9,648 nucleotides of DNA, taken from assembly GCA_003505715.1 (NCBI GenBank), contig DNXU01000348.1, forward strand, positions 1-9,648, in the 5' to 3' direction. Origin of the DNA: Cyanobacteria bacterium UBA8803 (GTDB lineage: Bacteria; Cyanobacteriota; Cyanobacteriia; Cyanobacteriales; Coleofasciculaceae). Positions within the stretch are counted from its first letter, which is position 1, and each line of letters starts with the position of its first letter. Made by a program: the position numbers and the translations under genes. The notes below the pieces were generated by a model. The model was not told the DNA's origin and made no database searches. It worked only from the letters and a program-made list of their open reading frames with translations. This document shows positions 1 through 6,900 of the stretch, one piece after another.

Positions 1-173
1 ACGCATTGCTTGGCTCCGAGCTTGTTGAATCGGATCGAGGTGGATTTTTCTAGCCCACCAGAAACTGCGCTTTTTGTCAACCTCTTTTACTGGACTGGCG
101 CTCTAGCAGCATTCTCGTCGATGAGGTAAAACTGAAAATAGTCTGCAAATACTTCAAAGTTAAACTTTTCCAT
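1..173 (-). pseudogene. Possible remnant of a small conserved gene, broken and running off the window
   Basis: An ATG at 171-173 opens a 28-codon frame beginning MEKFNFEVFADYFQFYL and reaching a TAA at 87-89. The aromatic-rich start looks like real protein and is reminiscent of small cyanobacterial hypothetical proteins, though I cannot name the family. After the stop, a different frame stays open from about position 98 to the window edge and reads PVKEVDKKRSFWWARKIHLD and onward, which also looks protein-like. One reading is a frameshifted or truncated gene whose remainder lies outside the window. Another is a chance open frame next to an unrelated gene end. No convincing ribosome binding site precedes the ATG; a HIP1 palindrome lies immediately upstream. 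No function is proposed. Confidence 0.3.
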
Positions 174-270
174 AGGCGATCGCACTGACAAATGGAGATG
201 GTGCGTTCTGAGCGGAAAGTTGGCTTAGAGATTAGGAGTTGCCTGAAGGAGGGCACCCTACAACAGAGAA

Positions 271-278
271 GCGATCGC
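271..278. repeat. HIP1 octamer GCGATCGC (one of five)
   Basis: This is a perfect copy of the palindrome GCGATCGC, which is strongly over-represented in many cyanobacterial genomes. Further perfect copies lie at 176-183, 1194-1201, 2001-2008 and 7338-7345. Five copies in under 10 kb is far above chance for an 8-mer and supports a cyanobacterial origin. The copies at 1194 and 2001 fall on the same codons of two paralogous genes. Confidence 0.9.
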
Positions 279-313
279 ATTGTTACATGGTAATGAGTAA
301 TAGGTGATAAGTG

Positions 314-452
314 ATATTATGTCCGGTCGATTAACCATACTAAAACCAGCTCCTGGGGCGGGTTTTGACTGAGAGCCTATCAGTGCTGTCTAGATAATTT
401 GTCGCTAAACCCGCCCCTACAGATATTATGGGTGTTTAACCAGACATGATAT
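314..452 (+). repeat. MITE-like element, complete copy with imperfect terminal inverted repeats
   Basis: The ends, 314-339 and 427-452, are inverted repeats of each other with 19 of 26 positions matching (core ATGTCnGGT). Inside, GGGGCGGGTTT (355-365) and AAACCCGCCCC (407-417) form a perfect 11-bp stem, so the element can fold as a long interrupted hairpin. It has no coding capacity. A second, shorter copy lies inverted at 558-669. Size, terminal inverted repeats and lack of an ORF fit a non-autonomous miniature transposable element or a dispersed palindromic repeat. No clear target-site duplication was found, and the transposase family that might move it cannot be told from here. Confidence 0.65.
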
Positions 453-557
453 AGCAGTACCTTAATTGGTTAGGACAATAGACTTGGGTGAAACTTGATT
501 TTTCGTGGGCTGAAACAGCGTAAATTCGTCGAATTTCCCCAAAGTGACAAAAGAGGG

Positions 558-669
558 ATATCTGTAGGGGCGGGTTTAGCGACAAATATTATAGGCTTCT
601 CAGATATGTCTTAAGTCAAAACCCGCCCTGCGACTGGTTTTATTATGGGTGATTTGCCGGACATCATAT
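558..669 (-). repeat. MITE-like element, second copy, inverted and truncated
   Basis: Read on the minus strand, this matches bases 314-426 of the first copy almost end to end. A 29-base block is identical (558-586 against 398-426), as is a 15-base block (614-628 against 356-370), and the terminal ATATnATGTCCGG is shared. The internal stem is retained (568-577 with 619-628). The left end stops where the first copy would enter its second terminal inverted repeat, so one terminus is missing. The central loop has diverged. The element starts 40 bases past the stop of the pseudopilin gene at 710-1300 and might act as a transcript end. Confidence 0.65.
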
Positions 670-709
670 AAGTCGTGAGAATCAGAGATTTTCTGCGCTT
701 CAGCTGCTA

Positions 710-1300
710 TTAATAACAATATTTCTTGTCGCTATTAGACTTAGATTGCTCTTGGCCCATACGCATGGCACCGATGAGGGTGGAAACGTAGACACAGCGT
801 TTGGAGTTGCTACCGTTGTTGGTGGTTAGGGTGATTTGTCCGAGTTGTCCGTTGGTGTTGCCGTGATAGTTGAACTGGACACGCCAGGGACCTGTAAGAC
901 TTTTGGCACCGGGACTATCGAGAGTGGTTTCGTATTTGCCTAGTTGGTTTCTGGCGGTATAAATACGGATATTTTCGCCCAGATGATTCCAGTGAACGCT
1001 GGAAGGGATGAATTCTCCAGATTTAGCGGGGTGGATAGACCATTGCACGACGCGATCGACTTCTCGAAAGCTGACTTGCCAGGTGATTTTATCTCGCTTG
1101 GCGTTGCTTTTGGCTTCTTGCATGGCTTGGTAAACTTGGCTTTGGGCGGTATTGAGGCGCTGGCGGTCTAAGAAGCTGAGCCAACTGGGGACGGCGATCG
1201 CGCTTAATATGCCTAATATTACAGCTACTATTATTAGTTCGAGTAGGGTAAATCCGGCGGTGGAGCGAGATGGGGTTTGGGGTTGGTTATTTTGTGGCAT
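710..1300 (-). CDS. FimT/GspH-type pseudopilin, paralog 2
   Basis: A 196-residue minor pseudopilin of the FimT/GspH type. The short leader (residues 1-16) ends in AG^FTLLE, a class III prepilin peptidase site with Glu at +5 (E21). A hydrophobic helix of about residues 17-38 is followed by PSWLSFLDRQR and a long alpha-helical spine rich in Gln and Ala. The C-terminal domain should be periplasmic. Residues C169 and C195 enclose a 27-residue loop and could form a disulfide. The protein closely resembles the neighbour at 1493-2152: both have GILSAIAxPSWLxF, QEAxxxAKRxK, xSFR and KRCxxVxTLxGxMRxG. The two genes are probably a duplication. It starts about 190 bases past that gene's stop, behind a terminator-like hairpin, so it may have its own promoter; none could be assigned. 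A weak AGGG lies about 10 bases before the ATG. Its role as a minor pilus-tip or secretion subunit is inferred from the family. Confidence 0.9.
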   Translation of the reverse strand: MPQNNQPQTPSRSTAGFTLLELIIVAVILGILSAIAVPSWLSFLDRQRLNTAQSQVYQAMQEAKSNAKRDKITWQVSFREVDRVVQWSIHPAKSGEFIPSSVHWNHLGENIRIYTARNQLGKYETTLDSPGAKSLTGPWRVQFNYHGNTNGQLGQITLTTNNGSNSKRCVYVSTLIGAMRMGQEQSKSNSDKKYCY

Positions 1301-1402
1301 CGGAATTCACCCTGACGGAATCTGCTGGTTGTTGAGGTTTATTGATTCCGATTTAATTTGATTTTTGGAAAGAAAAACAGGGGGAAAATGCTGAATAATA
1401 AC

Positions 1403-1431
1403 AAACCCCCAACTGAGAGCAGTCGGGGTTT
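1403..1431 (-). terminator. Factor-independent terminator-like hairpin after the hpsA-led gene run
   Basis: On the minus strand AACCCC-GACTG pairs with CAGTT-GGGGGTT around a CTCT loop (1416-1419), giving a stem of about 11 pairs with one bulged G and one G-U pair. A T-rich stretch, TTTGTTATTATT, follows. It lies 60-90 bases beyond the stop of the gene at 1493-2152 and about 100 bases before the start of the next pseudopilin gene. It therefore probably ends or attenuates the hpsA-hpsB-hpsC-fimT transcript. On the plus strand the stem is followed by TTTTT, so it could work in both directions, but no plus-strand gene runs into it. Confidence 0.6.
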
Positions 1432-1492
1432 TTGCGGTTATATTCAGTTGTAATTTATTGTATAAATGCAGAAACGATGACCGCTTCTAAAA

Positions 1493-2152
1493 CTATAAAC
1501 AACCTTGTAGATTGTTTGTAGGATCGTATTGTCCCGAACCTACTCTCATAGAACCCAAGAGAGTGACTACTGTAGGGCACCGCTTTGTTGAGTTAATGGG
1601 TTGACCGCTGTTGGGTACTGCTACCACCATCATTAAACCATTTTGACCTAGATCTGCGTTGTTTGGTAGATTACCCAAATGGTTAAAAGTAATAGTTCTT
1701 ATCGTGCTATCTAAATTGGAAGACAATCCTGCTGTATTGGCATTAGTTATATTAGTACCTATCCAAACTTGTTTGGGGTTGACACCAACTTCTGCTGCCA
1801 CGTTTGTCCAGTTTGTAGGGTTAGTCACGGTAGCAGGGTGAACAGCCATCTGAGGAACATTGCCGTCCTGTCTAAAACTAATGCTGTAGTTTTGCTTTGT
1901 CCTTTTCGCTTCTCTTTGGGCTTCTTGAATCCCTGACCAAACTACCTCGCTTACTTTAGCCACTCTTTGCCGATTGACGAAAGCCAGCCAACTCGGAGCG
2001 GCGATCGCACTTAAAATACCAATTATTACAACTACTACTATCATCTCGATCAGGGTGAATCCTGAGTTAGATGGGTATGATAATTGAGATTTTACAGTTC
2101 CTTTTGCTGAATTAAATTTTAGTAAAGTGGCTAATAAAGATGGGTTCCGCAT
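1493..2152 (-). CDS. FimT/GspH-type pseudopilin, paralog 1 (last gene of the hpsA run)
   Basis: A 219-residue minor pseudopilin. The leader (residues 1-31) ends in NSG^FTLIE with Glu at +5 (E36), followed by a hydrophobic helix of about residues 32-53 (MIVVVVIIGILSAIAAP) and the FimT/GspH-like spine PSWLAFVNRQR and QEAQREAKRTK. The C-terminal half is Asn/Thr-rich and beta-prone. C192 and C218 bound a 27-residue loop, exactly the span found in the paralog at 710-1300. The start is well supported by AAGGAG eight bases before the ATG. It sits 29 bases downstream of hpsC and is presumably cotranscribed; a terminator-like hairpin follows. It could be the third pseudopilin of the hps locus (hpsD in Nostoc punctiforme), but I do not recognise it well enough to use that symbol. 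It should be processed by the type IV prepilin peptidase and inserted in the inner membrane. Confidence 0.93.
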   Translation of the reverse strand: MRNPSLLATLLKFNSAKGTVKSQLSYPSNSGFTLIEMIVVVVIIGILSAIAAPSWLAFVNRQRVAKVSEVVWSGIQEAQREAKRTKQNYSISFRQDGNVPQMAVHPATVTNPTNWTNVAAEVGVNPKQVWIGTNITNANTAGLSSNLDSTIRTITFNHLGNLPNNADLGQNGLMMVVAVPNSGQPINSTKRCPTVVTLLGSMRVGSGQYDPTNNLQGCL

Positions 2153-2160
2153 AGACTTTT

Positions 2161-2166
2161 CTCCTT
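2161..2166 (-). promoter_or_regulatory. Strong ribosome binding site of FimT/GspH paralog 1
   Basis: AAGGAG on the minus strand lies 8 bases before the ATG at 2150-2152. It is the best Shine-Dalgarno match in the cluster and fixes the start of a protein with an unusually long 31-residue prepilin leader. Confidence 0.75.
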
Positions 2167-2181
2167 TATGAGCTTTTTAGT

Positions 2182-3201
2182 TTATTGAGGACTGAGGAAC
2201 CCGCCCGTTTTAACTATGATATTGGCGCTGGGAAAAAACGTGGAGAGTCTTGTTTTATAAGTGTTGTTATTTTTCTGAATTCTAGCTAGAGCGTTACCCC
2301 TGAGATATATCCGAGCCAAATTCTGGCTTGAATCTACACAAGCATAGAAACTATAAATTCCATTTGGGTTGTTGGGAGGAATTAGCTGAGCATTGGTTGA
2401 AACTGATTGACAACTGGTATTGGTAACAGCAGGTACTCCTGGTGTATTTTGTGGTGTGTGGTCAATATAATCAACCAATATAGTAGTTTGGGTAGTAAAA
2501 TCACCGGATTTTGTCCACCTGTGCATTTTTTGCTTAAGAGTACCTGGTAAACTCCTGTCAAATCCAGCAAAACCAGGAGAGCCTGCAACCAAAGGTTGAT
2601 TAGGATTAGCCGCATTTGGTACAGCATTTTTAATCTCAAACCTACCAATACGAGCAGTATTAGACCAAGTAGGGTTAGGAGTTGTAATTAAGTAGTAACC
2701 CACTAGGGAGTAGACAAAAGTGTCGTTACTGCCACTGCCAGCTACAGGAATTGCGCTAGGAATAAGTTCTCGCTTCCAAAATACGAGGATTGGCCTACAA
2801 GTAGCGGTATCAGCAGGAAGGCAATTAGGAGAATTACCTGCAACGGGTGGAATTTGGTTTTTGATACCAGAGTTAATATTGCCGTTTCCCTGAAGAGTGG
2901 GGCTGGGATTGTGATCTTGGCTCAAACCATCGTTATCGTAGATATAAACAGCTTGTTTTAGATCTTGGGCTATGTAATCAAGTGCATCCTTGATTTCTTG
3001 CTCTGAGGTGGCTTTCGCTTGTTCTTTCCGGTCTGTATCTAGAATATTGATGGCGAATCCTACTAGAGGTGAGATTACTAGAACAGCGAGGATCATCGCC
3101 ACTAGCAGTTCAATGAGGGTAAAGCCACTGATTTTTTGTGGTAGCTTTAAATACTTACACTTTAGCTGATTGCTAAGAATATATCTGATCGGAGCGAGCA
3201 T
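2182..3201 (-). CDS. hpsC: Hormogonium polysaccharide secretion pseudopilin HpsC (GspJ/PilW-like)
   Basis: A 339-residue pseudopilin. The leader (residues 1-26) ends in ISG^FTLIE with Glu at +5 (E31); the membrane helix spans about residues 27-50 (LLVAMILAVLVISPLVGF). It is followed by EQEIKDALDYIAQDLKQAVYIYD, the amphipathic spine typical of GspJ/PilW-type minor pilins. A DNDG loop (D89-D91-G92, then D96) may bind a metal. The mature part has four cysteines (C127, C135, C264, C288), enough for two disulfides. The ATG is preceded by AAGGGAG about 11 bases upstream. The gene lies 41 bases after hpsB and 29 before the FimT/GspH gene, consistent with one transcript. The hps name rests on gene order (hpsA-hpsB-hpsC) and size. 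In type II secretion, J joins I and K in the tip complex, and HpsC may do the same with HpsB and HpsA (inference). Confidence 0.88.
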   Translation of the reverse strand: MLAPIRYILSNQLKCKYLKLPQKISGFTLIELLVAMILAVLVISPLVGFAINILDTDRKEQAKATSEQEIKDALDYIAQDLKQAVYIYDNDGLSQDHNPSPTLQGNGNINSGIKNQIPPVAGNSPNCLPADTATCRPILVFWKRELIPSAIPVAGSGSNDTFVYSLVGYYLITTPNPTWSNTARIGRFEIKNAVPNAANPNQPLVAGSPGFAGFDRSLPGTLKQKMHRWTKSGDFTTQTTILVDYIDHTPQNTPGVPAVTNTSCQSVSTNAQLIPPNNPNGIYSFYACVDSSQNLARIYLRGNALARIQKNNNTYKTRLSTFFPSANIIVKTGGFLSPQ

Positions 3202-3242
3202 GGTGTAGTTTCTCCCTTAGCTGACACCTATTAAGCCAACCT

Positions 3243-3962
3243 TTACTGACAACCACCAAAACGTTGGCAATAATCCGTAAACTTGGTTTCACTGGTGCTA
3301 ATTTCAGTTGTGATTTCTATGAGAGGAGCTTTATAATCGCCGAGTGTTCCTACGAAAACAGAGCGCTTACCACCTCTATCGCTTTGTGTCGCTAGAGCAT
3401 TACTATCATTAAAGGCATAAGCTCTGTAAACCCGTACACCTAGGAGGTAGCCTTGTTTGGACTGGTTTACTGTTGGACTGACGCTACGAAAACCCTGAAC
3501 TATCAAGTCAGCAGGACTGTTCTGGGTACATATATTATCTCCGTCTATATCAACGCAGTACAAGCTTTGAGTTGTCGTGTTTGAGCAGTAGGTATTGGTG
3601 GGGCAGTTAGCACTTAGCGAGGTTGGAACAGCAGCATTTTTCAAATTTTCTCTCTGAGGCTGGAAACTACCATTGCTACTAGTTTCATTAATGGTGACTG
3701 TATGCTCAGGAGCGAAGATAGAACCAGCATCTACGCCATCGGTATAGGTTTTGGCAGCTTGGGTAGCTAGTTCTATTCGTCTGGCTTGGACTCGAGCTGC
3801 TGTCGCCAACGCTAGGACTGGTGCAAGTGCCACTAGCAAAATTGTCACTACAATAATTGCTACCAAAGACTCAATGATAGTAAAACCGGACTGGCTAGAG
3901 GATGTTTGTGCTTTTCTCCTAGCTAGTTTTTCGTGCTTAGTGAATTTTTTTAACCTTATCAT
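3243..3962 (-). CDS. hpsB: Hormogonium polysaccharide secretion pseudopilin HpsB (GspI/PilV-like)
   Basis: A 239-residue pseudopilin. The positively charged leader (residues 1-26) ends in QSG^FTIIE, with Glu at +5 (E31) and a membrane helix of about residues 27-53. The following helix AARVQARRIELATQAAKTYTDG is of the kind seen in GspI/PilV minor pilins. Six cysteines (C120, C126, C136, C145, C232, C238) all lie in the periplasmic part, so three disulfides are possible. DIDGD (138-142) between two of them resembles a calcium loop. The C-terminus ends in CQRFGGCQ. It begins 15 bases after the hpsA stop with no good Shine-Dalgarno, which suggests translational coupling to hpsA. The symbol is assigned from position directly after hpsA and from its pseudopilin character. 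Its role is inferred from hps function in Nostoc punctiforme, where the locus is required for motility polysaccharide secretion. Confidence 0.88.
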   Translation of the reverse strand: MIRLKKFTKHEKLARRKAQTSSSQSGFTIIESLVAIIVVTILLVALAPVLALATAARVQARRIELATQAAKTYTDGVDAGSIFAPEHTVTINETSSNGSFQPQRENLKNAAVPTSLSANCPTNTYCSNTTTQSLYCVDIDGDNICTQNSPADLIVQGFRSVSPTVNQSKQGYLLGVRVYRAYAFNDSNALATQSDRGGKRSVFVGTLGDYKAPLIEITTEISTSETKFTDYCQRFGGCQ

Positions 3963-3977
3963 GGTTTTAGCACTTAA

Positions 3978-6900
3978 TTAAGTTGGGTTGGCAGGATAGT
4001 TAGCAGTTGCTCCTGAGCATCGTCCAGGGCGTTGATCTGGATTGGGAATTGCAAAGTTGGTGTAAGTTGCTCCTGATTTTCCTAAACCGTCATCGGCAGC
4101 AGCAGCACACATCAAAGTTTCCACCCAAAGATCGTCGCGCCCCACTTCCCGATAGAATTCGTCGGGCGATCCTACTGGGTTGGTTGTAAATCTTTGAGAG
4201 AACAAGTCAGGAATCTGAGATAGCAGCCCAACGTCAAAACCCCAATCCCTTTGAGGCTCTAGGTAATAGGGATTCACTGCGGTTGATGAATTGTAAGTTT
4301 GCATGTAGCCAAAGATAACGCCTGCTGCATTTGTATTCAATAGATGCCGGAATGGAGCTGTGGCGTAGGCGCTCTTCTTGAATTGGATAAATGAACCAGT
4401 GATTTGTGCCCTTTGGGTAGCCCCGTTAGGTTGCCAGTTTTCTACTAAACGCACAAAGTTTTGCAAACCACCATTGGGTTCACCTGGGTTAGTGCGCATA
4501 GGATTATCACCGGTAGCAAATATGAGGTTAGCAATTGTGAGAGTAGCCCTTTGCATCCAGAATGTTAAATGAGCCTGATTGCCAGAAACACCTGGTGTTG
4601 AATTGGGAGATGCAGTAATTCCCGTTGTGGCATGAATTTGTAGAACAGGAGCCAAAAGTGGCTGGGCTGTTCCTATAGCTGAGCTTTGGATAAACAACGC
4701 ATTAGTGGGTGTGAAACTTGGGCTTGCAGTTGGGCTAGTACGAGTAATAGCTGTCTTAAACCACAAAGCGTTTGCCCCATTTTTAGGCAGGGCACTAGTA
4801 TTCATGTTGGGCAAGGAGCTAGTAGTGGTATAAGGAAACCCTTTTATTTTATTTGTACTATCCTCGATTCCTAGCGGAACTGGTAGCTGAGCTGTAGTAT
4901 TAATCAAGTTACCGCTGCTATCCAAAAGTCGGTTCTGAGTATCTCGCAAGAAAGCAACTCGTCTGGGATAACGTTGCAATTCAGGATTTGAGTCAGCAGT
5001 ATTTGAGTCAAAGGCTGGTTGATTTGTTGTACCTGCCTTATGGGTATTAGAGTTGTAAACCTGTCCTAGTACTGTTGATGCCTTTGTTCCTGTGCCCTCT
5101 ACCGACCAGTCACCTGAGCCACATTGCGAAACCGGTAATTTTGTACAGATTTCCATCAAATACTCTGGAGCAGTTACTCTTCGTTGAATTGGGGTGATGA
5201 AGTTATTAAAGTAAGAACTGCCTTGGTAACCAGCAGCCGCAGTATCACCAGTTGCGCTATAGTCAGCATCTGTAAAGTTACGACTGCTCACAAAATTGTT
5301 GTTGACAAAGCCATTAAGCCGACGAGCCGCCGCCGCCGTTATTTTGTCTTCAGGCACAGCTGTATCTGAGCTATTACCATTACCATTGAGGTCAAACCCA
5401 AAAACAGTCTCACTAACTGTGTCAGCTGAGTTAATGCCGTTACCGTTAATAAGGTCATAACCCACAACTGGATTGGCTACAAGAGTCTCAATACGAGTAC
5501 TTGTATTATTTCTCAAGTCATAATCGCCCTCGTTGCGGAAACCGAAGCGGAAATTATTAGAAAGTAACGTAATGGAGTCAGCTATCACTGTTGCCGGACG
5601 CCATAAATCACCGCCACCAGCAGGGCAATTAATTCTTGGGTCACCTGCACGACAAGCAAAGTTACGTTCTAATTCTTGGTCAGTACGGTCACCGTAGAAG
5701 TTGTTTCTAGTCCAGCTAGGAGTTTTATCTACTAGCTTATCGGTAAACTCCTCTACCACTGTTCCATCTGGTTTTTGGTGTAAGTTAAATCCTTGTACAT
5801 TGTTTATAGGGTTTTTACTTGCTCTGACATAAGCGGGCAAGTTAGTCGCTAAGATTAACCCCTTCTCTGCTCCAACCGGATCGACTAGGTTAAAGGTATT
5901 GGTCGGAGTTGCAGCACCACGAGCTAGTATGGTGCCGTTAATCAACATAATTCCGTTAGGACGGCGGCTGGGGTCAAGCTGAAAGTCAACAGGACTTTGT
6001 AGTTTGCGTTGGGCGAGAGCCCTTTCTTCCTCTGCCAATGTAGTAACAGCAGTTCCCGTCCACTGATTACTCAAATCCGGCAGGCCATCATCGCGAGTGG
6101 CGTAGATAATGCCGCTATCTGGCAGCAGGAATTCGGGTGTTGGCCCTGGTGTTCCTCCAGCAATTTGTGTTTGGCGAAGCAGATCTAAATCCAATACGGT
6201 GGCTCGAATTTCCAAAGGCTGGCGTTGTTCAATACCAAGGTCGTAATTGGTTGGATTTGCATCATTGCCCTCAATGGCCTTAAGCTGTCTGGCATCAAGA
6301 AAAGCTGTTTCGTAGATAGCTCCGTGGGGAATCACTGCATCGTCAGGAGCTGCAATAGTGCCGTCAGCAATTTTCAAAGCACAAACAGTGGAATCTATAG
6401 CAGCTTGTTCTGCTAAGCTGCGGTTAGCATGGTCTATTTGCAGTGCGTTGCGCAGTTCTTCGTTTACAAATCGCCCATCAGGAAACACTAGGTTGGCTTG
6501 AAAAGCAAGCCGATCTGGGATAGTAGCTGTTGTTCCAAGAGCTAGATTGTCAGCACCAGCGACTGTAGGAAAGATGCCGTTAACAGGGGCTATTGCAGCT
6601 ATACCGCTAGAAGTATCAGCAGCATCAGGCGCTGGGTAGCTGACGCCATTGTGAGATAAACCTCCTGCTCCAGCTGCCACATTGCCCAGTCCTGTTAAAC
6701 TTCGGGTGGGACTAGGTAAGTTTGTATCCCTCAAAGCAATATTCGGAAGTCCATCTCGATTTATTGCCGTAACAGCAGTGCTGTGGTCATAGTAACTGCT
6801 GATACAGGCAATAGGAGCTTGATGTGTATCGGGTGTTGCAGCTCCACGATCAATGGGGTCTACCTCATAGTGATAAACCACCGTCGCCCGCATCACCAAG

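Larger units (their letters stand above)
174..709. other. Gene-free repeat-rich stretch behind the pseudopilin cluster
   Basis: No credible gene is seen between the left-edge remnant and the stop codon of the last pseudopilin gene. The stretch contains two HIP1 palindromes (176-183 and 271-278) and two inverted copies of a MITE-like element (314-452 and 558-669) with a spacer of about 105 bases that shows nothing recognisable. No clear factor-independent terminator was found right after the pseudopilin stop at 710. The hairpin-forming repeat that begins 40 bases further on could serve that purpose, which is inference. Confidence 0.6.

Noticed and set aside
77..280. A 67-codon minus-strand open frame across the left-edge region
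   Set aside because: It overlaps the more protein-like frame starting at 173, has low-complexity Ser/Arg-rich content and lacks a ribosome binding site; it looks like an out-of-frame reading.
314..670. Possible CRISPR array or tRNA in the repeat region
   Set aside because: There are only two repeat copies, in opposite orientation and with unequal ends, and no cloverleaf could be drawn.
944..1361. Two overlapping plus-strand open frames opposite the FimT/GspH gene at 710-1300
   Set aside because: They are antisense to a well-supported pseudopilin gene and show no recognisable protein features.
2382..2648. An 88-codon minus-strand open frame inside hpsC
   Set aside because: It lies wholly within hpsC in another frame, and hpsC itself has clear pilin features through this region.
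5327..5338. GCC triplet run in hpsA
   Set aside because: It simply encodes a short Ala run (AAAA); four repeats are too few to suggest phase variation, and a triplet change would not shift the frame.
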